NCBI GenBank assembly: GCA_018396555.1
Contig: JAGTQL010000007.1
Location: forward strand, 1-32,529
Origin: Candidatus Bathyarchaeota archaeon
GTDB taxonomy: Archaea; Thermoproteota; Bathyarchaeia; Bathyarchaeales; DTEX01
DNA: 32,529 nt
Direction of reading: 5' to 3'
The translations under genes and the position numbers were made by a program. Shown in pieces: positions 27,708 through 32,529 of the stretch (the stretch's first letter is position 1; every line of letters starts with the position of its first letter). Below the pieces are notes generated by a model that ran no database searches, was not told where the DNA came from, and saw only the letters and a program-made list of their open reading frames with translations.

Positions 27708-27904
27708 TGAATTTTTGACTCCATGACGCATATAGCACAAGTGTGTTTAATATGCGCTGAAAACCGAATAGGTTTATGGCTAGCGAAGATAAGCATTCTT
27801 GATAAAGATGGTATTAGTGCGAAGAACCAGTACTGCCAAGGAGCATTATTCCCGTTTTTTCTCGCATTATTAAGTTGAGAGACGTGTTTTATGCTTAGCG
27901 CACG

Positions 27905-28417
27905 CTACTTCTCACCAGCGAATTTCAGCCTTTTCATTTCATATTCTTCCCATTTCATATACTCTTTTGCGGGTATTCCCTTAACCACAGTTCCAGCCTT
28001 AACGTTTCTTGTCACTATGCTTCCAGCAGCTATAACTGCATTTTCCTCTACTACTATATTTGGCATTATTACTGCACATCCTCCGATTATAACATTGTTC
28101 TTTATTACTGGCGGCGTTACCTGCTTGCTTACCGGATATTTATCGTTTAAGATTGATACGTTGGGCCCTATGAAGACATCGTCACCTATTCTACAGCCGT
28201 TTGATATTGTTACATGTGCTTGTATATTGCAGTTTTTCCCTATCTTAACATTCTTCCCTATATCGCAGAAGCTTCCAATTCTCGTGTTATCGCCTATTCG
28301 TGTGTTATCGCCGATTATAACATAGTTCCATATAATTACGCCAGAACCCAGCTGCACATTACTGCCCAGAATAATGCCTAAACCAAATCTAGGCTTAAGA
28401 TTTTCCAAATACGTCAC
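27905..28417 (-). CDS. Left-handed beta-helix N-acetyltransferase (WbpD-like)
   Basis: Hexapeptide repeats VIIGDNTRIGDNTRIGSFCDIGKNVKIGKNCNIQAHVTISNGCRIGDDVFIGPNVSILND; VIIGGCAVIMPNIVVEENAVIAAGSIVTRNVKAGTVVKGIPAKEY. Confidence 0.88.
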   Translation of the reverse strand: MTYLENLKPRFGLGIILGSNVQLGSGVIIWNYVIIGDNTRIGDNTRIGSFCDIGKNVKIGKNCNIQAHVTISNGCRIGDDVFIGPNVSILNDKYPVSKQVTPPVIKNNVIIGGCAVIMPNIVVEENAVIAAGSIVTRNVKAGTVVKGIPAKEYMKWEEYEMKRLKFAGEK

Positions 28418-28663
28418 GCTCGTAAATCATTATTTATAAAGGTGTTCATAAATTTCACTTATGAAACCTGTAGATGAGATCTTTCATTAGCAACAATGCC
28501 ACAACTGCTATGTCGATCAGCCGCCATAAAATGACGCGTGTAAAAAGAAATCCATAATCAGTATACAATCAATCATAGCGGAATTTTTATAAGAGAAGCA
28601 AAGGAACGGTCTGAGAAATTAAAAGTATCTATATTCCTTTAAAAATGGAAGGATTGAGATGCG

Positions 28664-28829
28664 GAACGTGGCAACTTAAGGATTTTTGAGCTTAAAATCG
28701 TTATGTGGTCGCGTATGCTGAAACAAAATTTTCTTTGTCGATTTAGTGAAAAGTCTAAATTTCAGGCTTTTCTCAGAATGATAAATAACGTTGTTTAAAT
28801 TCATAATACGGTCTTAAGTTGTCACGTCC
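28664..28829. mobile_element. MITE-like non-autonomous insertion: 17-bp TIRs (15/17 match) and perfect 8-bp TSD
   Basis: Left TSD GAGATGCG (28656-28663), left TIR GAACGTGGCAACTTAAG (28664-28680), right TIR CTTAAGTTGTCACGTCC (28813-28829; reverse complement GGACGTGACAACTTAAG), right TSD GAGATGCG (28830-28837). No ORF inside. Confidence 0.72.
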
Positions 28830-28891
28830 GAGATGCGAATAGTAAAGTTTAAATTTCCACTATGTTTCTTCTTCTCTGAGCGTGTGTCGTA

Positions 28892-29053
28892 TTGTCCAGC
28901 GCAGAAGAGGCTGAACTGCTCTACCAGTGCGTTAGATGCGGCGCAATAGTTAAGTCGTCTGAGCTTGAGCTTGGAATAAGATGCCCATACTGCAGATATA
29001 GGGTTCTGAGGAAAATTAGGCCACCTGTTGTTAAACGTGTTCAGGCAAGATAA
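28892..29053 (+). CDS. rpoP: DNA-directed RNA polymerase subunit P (Rpo12)
   Basis: TTG-start 53-aa ORF absent from the track: (M)SSAEEAELLYQCVRCGAIVKSSELELGIRCPYCRYRVLRKIRPPVVKRVQAR; YxCxxCG...IRCPYCxYRVLxKxRPPVVKxVxAR is the RpoP signature. Confidence 0.93.
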   Translation: MSSAEEAELLYQCVRCGAIVKSSELELGIRCPYCRYRVLRKIRPPVVKRVQAR

Positions 29054-29124
29054 ACGTTTAATCCTAACATAATGTTAAAATTCTTCTGAAGGCATTTTTT
29101 GGATCGTAATGTTTGCTGGTGAGC

Positions 29125-30384
29125 ATGATGGCGGATTTTAAAATTAAAGATCCTAGCTTGGCCGATAAGGGCGAATTACTTGTTGAATGGGCTTCAATAC
29201 ATATGCCCGTTCTAAATCAGATTGCTCAGCGTTTTACTGTGGAAAAGCCGCTTGAGGGCTTAAGAATTGGAGCATGCCTACATGTGACCAAGGAGACAGC
29301 GGTCTTGATTAAAACGCTTACTGCTGGTGGAGCTGAGGTTGCACTTTGCGGTTCAAATCCATTGTCAACGCAGGATGAGGTTGCGGCGGCATTGGTGAGA
29401 ATGGGCGTCAAAGTTTATGCTTGGCGCGGCGAAACAACGGAAGATTACTATTGGTGCATAAACCGCGTTATAGATCACGAGCCGATTATCACCTTAGACG
29501 ATGGCGCGGATCTGGTAGGCACGATGCATGCTTCCAGGAGGGATGCTATAGAAAACGTTAAGGGCGGAACTGAGGAAACTACAACTGGGGTTATGAGGCT
29601 TAAGGCAATGGCTCAGAAAGGGGTGCTTGAATACCCAATTATAGCCGTAAATGATGCCTACACAAAATATTTGTTCGATAATCGCTATGGAACCGGACAG
29701 AGCACGATAGATGGCATATTAAGGGCGACAAACACGCTTTTAGCTGGAAAAAGGTTTGTTATTTGCGGCTACGGTTGGTGTGGGCGAGGGTTGGCGTTGA
29801 GGGTTAGGGGCATGGGTGCAAATGTAATAGTCACCGAAGTTAATCCGCTGCGTGCACTTGAAGCAGTCATGGATGGTTTCCAAGTGATGCCCATATCTGA
29901 AGCAGCTCCAATGGGCGATATCTTCGTGACGGTAACTGGAAACATAAACGTCATAAGAAAGGAGCACATGCTCAAAATGAAGGATGGTGCAATACTCGCT
30001 AATAGTGGGCACTTCAATGTTGAGATAAACGTGCCCGGTTTGGAGGAGGCTTCCGTATCAAAAAGGCTCATAAAGCCGAACCTTGAGGAATATAAACTTA
30101 AAGATGGGAGAAGAATATACCTGCTCGCCGAGGGTCGACTTGTAAATTTGGCTTCAGCTGAGGGACACCCATCGGAAGTTATGGACATGTCATTTTCAAA
30201 TCAGGCATTATGCGTTGAATATTTAGCTAAGAATCCTAAGATGGCGCCTAAAGTTTATGGTGTTCCGAGGGAGATCGATGAGATGGTTGCTAAGTTAAAG
30301 CTAAAGTCAATGAATATAGATATCGATGAATTAACTGAAGAGCAGAAGCAGTACCTCTCAAGCTGGGAGGTTGGAACAACCTAA
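29125..30384 (+). CDS. ahcY: Adenosylhomocysteinase
   Basis: [84 protein letters not shown]. Start revised to ATG with upstream GGTGA. Confidence 0.95.
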   Translation: MMADFKIKDPSLADKGELLVEWASIHMPVLNQIAQRFTVEKPLEGLRIGACLHVTKETAVLIKTLTAGGAEVALCGSNPLSTQDEVAAALVRMGVKVYAWRGETTEDYYWCINRVIDHEPIITLDDGADLVGTMHASRRDAIENVKGGTEETTTGVMRLKAMAQKGVLEYPIIAVNDAYTKYLFDNRYGTGQSTIDGILRATNTLLAGKRFVICGYGWCGRGLALRVRGMGANVIVTEVNPLRALEAVMDGFQVMPISEAAPMGDIFVTVTGNINVIRKEHMLKMKDGAILANSGHFNVEINVPGLEEASVSKRLIKPNLEEYKLKDGRRIYLLAEGRLVNLASAEGHPSEVMDMSFSNQALCVEYLAKNPKMAPKVYGVPREIDEMVAKLKLKSMNIDIDELTEEQKQYLSSWEVGTT

Positions 30385-30412
30385 ACAATTTTCATGGTAA
30401 AGGTAGAATTAG

Positions 30413-31198
30413 ATGCTGAATGGCTATTACATGCCTAAAGGGATGCGTCCCTCAAATCTAGAGGAGCGTAGACGCTTCTACAGCGAAGAATTTAATGTTA
30501 ACGGAGTTCAGGAGTGGCTTAGAGGTTGGGGTGGAAAAATAGTTTTCGCAGTGATAATTGGCAGGCATACAAGAATTTATCCTCCGGAATATGAAGGTGA
30601 CGCTTCAACTACGATACTGATAGACAAATATAGGGGTCTAGGAGATGTAAGAAGGTGGATTTTAAAGTTTCTACCGGAATCGGTTTATTATGATAGAAAC
30701 GTCTACGATGATGACGAAAATATCGTAGGACAAGAAATGGCTTTTGATCTAGACCCGGAAAACCTAACATGCCCAATACATGGTTCCCTGGAAGATAAAA
30801 TGAAGAGGCATCAGGGGCTAAGCTTTTGTGAAATAGAACTTGAAATGGTGAAGAATGAAACCATGAGGCTTCACGAAGAACTATCTAAGATGTTCTCAGA
30901 CATTGGAATAGTCTACTCTGGAAGAGGATTCCATATACATGTTTTCGATAAGGATGTTTTCAGCTGGGGCAAAGAAAAACGAAGGGAGATTGCCGAAGAA
31001 ATAAAAAGAAGAGGGTTCATGATAGACGAGTGGGTAACATCGGGCAGCATGAGGCTCATCAGGCTCCCCTATAGCCTTCACGGTATGGTTTCCAGAATCG
31101 TAACCCCATTAGATATAAGTCGGCTGGAGAAGTTTAATCCAATCGAAGACGAAGTGTGCATACCGCGTTTCCTGAAAGAGAGTTTAAAAGCTGGCTAA
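30413..31198 (+). CDS. priS: DNA primase small subunit PriS
   Basis: EMAFDLDPENLTC (catalytic acidic residues), GIVYSGRGFHIHVFD, DEWVTSGSMRLIRLPYSLHGMVSRIVTPL. Confidence 0.93.
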   Translation: MLNGYYMPKGMRPSNLEERRRFYSEEFNVNGVQEWLRGWGGKIVFAVIIGRHTRIYPPEYEGDASTTILIDKYRGLGDVRRWILKFLPESVYYDRNVYDDDENIVGQEMAFDLDPENLTCPIHGSLEDKMKRHQGLSFCEIELEMVKNETMRLHEELSKMFSDIGIVYSGRGFHIHVFDKDVFSWGKEKRREIAEEIKRRGFMIDEWVTSGSMRLIRLPYSLHGMVSRIVTPLDISRLEKFNPIEDEVCIPRFLKESLKAG

Positions 31199-31293
31199 GC
31201 CTTCTTCTTCACCTTTCTTTTTTTCACTTCTTTAGCTTTCTTCTCTTTCTTCCCATAGTAGTAATACTTCTTTTTCTTCTCAGCCTCAGCCAA
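31195..31293 (-). CDS. Lys/Tyr-rich 32-aa microprotein MAEAEKKKKYYYYGKKEKKAKEVKKRKVKKKA
   Basis: TTG start with a strong GGAGGG SD 6 nt upstream; occupies the whole priS-IMPase gap; convergent, overlapping the priS stop by 3 bp. Confidence 0.6.
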   Translation of the reverse strand: MAEAEKKKKYYYYGKKEKKAKEVKKRKVKKKA

Positions 31294-31315
31294 AAATATC
31301 CCTCCATCAATATTC

Positions 31316-32215
31316 TTGATGCGGAAACATAATATAAAGTTGCTGCATAAAATGTTTAATGTAAAATCCGTCTACAGTCGGATGGAGAAATATGAGATGA
31401 GCTGGAAGCTTAGTCTGCTAACCGATCTTGCTAAAGAGGTATTTTCCGCTATTCATCCGCTGCTTGGAACTGCAAGGTCAAGGGAAGTGCTTGGTTTAGG
31501 CTTTGGTGGGGATAAGACAAGGTTTATAGACGCCGTATCTGAGTCGGCGGCTCTACAATACCTTAAGAATAAAGGTTTTTCATGCATCTTCATCGGTGAA
31601 GAATGCGGTGTTAAAGAGATCGGCTTCTTCCCGAAATTTTATCTTATTCTTGATGGTGTTGATGGAACGACGAATGCAACAAGGGGAATAGGGTTCGCAT
31701 CCGCTTCAATAGCTATGTCACCAACAAGCTGGTTAAGAGATATTGAAGCCGCGGTTGTAATAGATTTGTATAACGGAGGGATTTATTCTGCTGAAAAAGG
31801 GGAAGGCGCGAAATTTAATGGACAGCCGATAAAAACATCAAGCATTAAAACTCTTGAGGAGGCAGTTTTAAGCATAGATATCTCGAGAAGCCCGGGTTCA
31901 ATTGAGAAAGTAGCGCCGCTGGTGAGTAAAGTCAGGGGCGTAAGGGCTCTAGGTTCAGCGTCCCTAGAAATATGCCATGTCGCATCGGGACTTTTAGATG
32001 CATATGTAGATATACGAGGAAAACTTAGGATGGTGGATTTTGCAGCCGGCATGTTAATAGTTAGAGAAGCCGGCGGAGTATTTCTTCAGCCGAATGGCGA
32101 AGATATACCCAATGCCCAATTAAACGAGCTTAAGGGCTTCTCGGTAGTAGCCTCTGCGAACAGAGATATTTTCGATAAAATACGCCTCCTAATTAGTCCA
32201 AATGCACCTAGCTAA
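31316..32215 (+). CDS. Inositol monophosphatase/fructose-1,6-bisphosphatase family protein
   Basis: FIGEECG, LILDGVDGTTNATRGIGFASASIA, VDFAAGMLIVREAGGVF. Confidence 0.87.
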   Translation: MMRKHNIKLLHKMFNVKSVYSRMEKYEMSWKLSLLTDLAKEVFSAIHPLLGTARSREVLGLGFGGDKTRFIDAVSESAALQYLKNKGFSCIFIGEECGVKEIGFFPKFYLILDGVDGTTNATRGIGFASASIAMSPTSWLRDIEAAVVIDLYNGGIYSAEKGEGAKFNGQPIKTSSIKTLEEAVLSIDISRSPGSIEKVAPLVSKVRGVRALGSASLEICHVASGLLDAYVDIRGKLRMVDFAAGMLIVREAGGVFLQPNGEDIPNAQLNELKGFSVVASANRDIFDKIRLLISPNAPS

Positions 32216-32224
32216 GTGATATTT

Positions 32225-32529
32225 ATGACACGCGAGAATCCCACGTTGCTGAAACCCGTAACCCCCTACGCTGCACTTATTCTAATTAGTGGCTCAGAAA
32301 AGTTTCTAGTTGTTTCAGATCTGCATCTAGGCTGGGAGGCATCGCTTGCAGAGGAAGGCATTCATATACCATCCCAAACCAGCAAACTTTTGAAAAAGAT
32401 TGAGCGTGTAATCTCTCTTGAGAAGCCTGACTGCCTTATAGTGCTTGGAGATGTTAAGCATACGGTTGAAAAAATAGAGATTGAGGAATGGCGTGACGTG
32501 CCAATATTCTTCGAAAAACTCCGCGGTAA
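32225..32529 (+). CDS. Metallophosphoesterase (partial, runs off the window)
   Basis: ATG reads MTRENPTLLKPVTPYAALILISGSEKFLVVSDLHLGWEASLAEEGIHIPSQTSKLLKKIERVISLEKPDCLIVLGDVKHTV; SDLHLG and LGDVKH motifs; no stop before the window end. Confidence 0.85.
   Translation, partial: MTRENPTLLKPVTPYAALILISGSEKFLVVSDLHLGWEASLAEEGIHIPSQTSKLLKKIERVISLEKPDCLIVLGDVKHTVEKIEIEEWRDVPIFFEKLRG

Noticed and set aside
27891-28325. 144-aa plus-strand ORF
   Set aside because: Antisense to the hexapeptide acyltransferase; its Ser/Thr/Ile repeats mirror the repeat structure of the true gene.
28281-28325. Short tandem repeat in DNA (GTGTTATCGCC/TATTCGTGTGTTATCGCC)
   Set aside because: Explained by GDNTRIGDNTRIG hexapeptide repeats in the acyltransferase; not an independent repeat element.
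1-32529. CRISPR array or cas genes
   Set aside because: No regularly spaced direct repeats and no Cas-like proteins seen in any frame examined.

Overview
Archaeal chromosome segment: Trm5, PriS, RpoP, F420-dependent enzyme family, tRNA intron with BHB motif, TTG/GTG starts and SD motifs all fit an uncultivated Thermoproteota/Bathyarchaeia-like lineage (lineage is inference). From left to right: (i) a minus-strand sensory operon (PAS-PAS histidine kinase, Rcp1-like receiver, receiver plus zinc-ribbon output protein); (ii) a sugar-oxidation and glycoside locus (lactonase, MR/MLE sugar-acid dehydratase, two sugar-type dehydrogenases, FGD-like F420 oxidoreductase, SDR, FGGY kinase, cytosolic GH5) that contains an eroded sialidase/BNR relic; (iii) an eroded mobile-element zone (DNA-translocase and tyrosine-recombinase relics) followed by three CPBP/Abi intramembrane proteases and an intron-containing tRNA-Leu(GAG); (iv) surface glycan genes (WbpA/WbpB/WbpD-like, flippase, GPT-like transferase, DUF354), with GH4, Trm112-like and Trm5; (v) housekeeping genes (RpoP, AHCY, PriS, IMPase, phosphoesterase). 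The strongest non-obvious signals are a 166-bp MITE-like element with 17-bp TIRs and a perfect 8-bp target duplication, a response regulator with no canonical start codon, an unannotated Lys/Tyr-rich microprotein converging on priS, the sialidase and integrase pseudogenes, and a tRNA-Leu 3'-end-like duplication flanking the third CPBP gene. No wholly new multi-gene system could be demonstrated from sequence alone.
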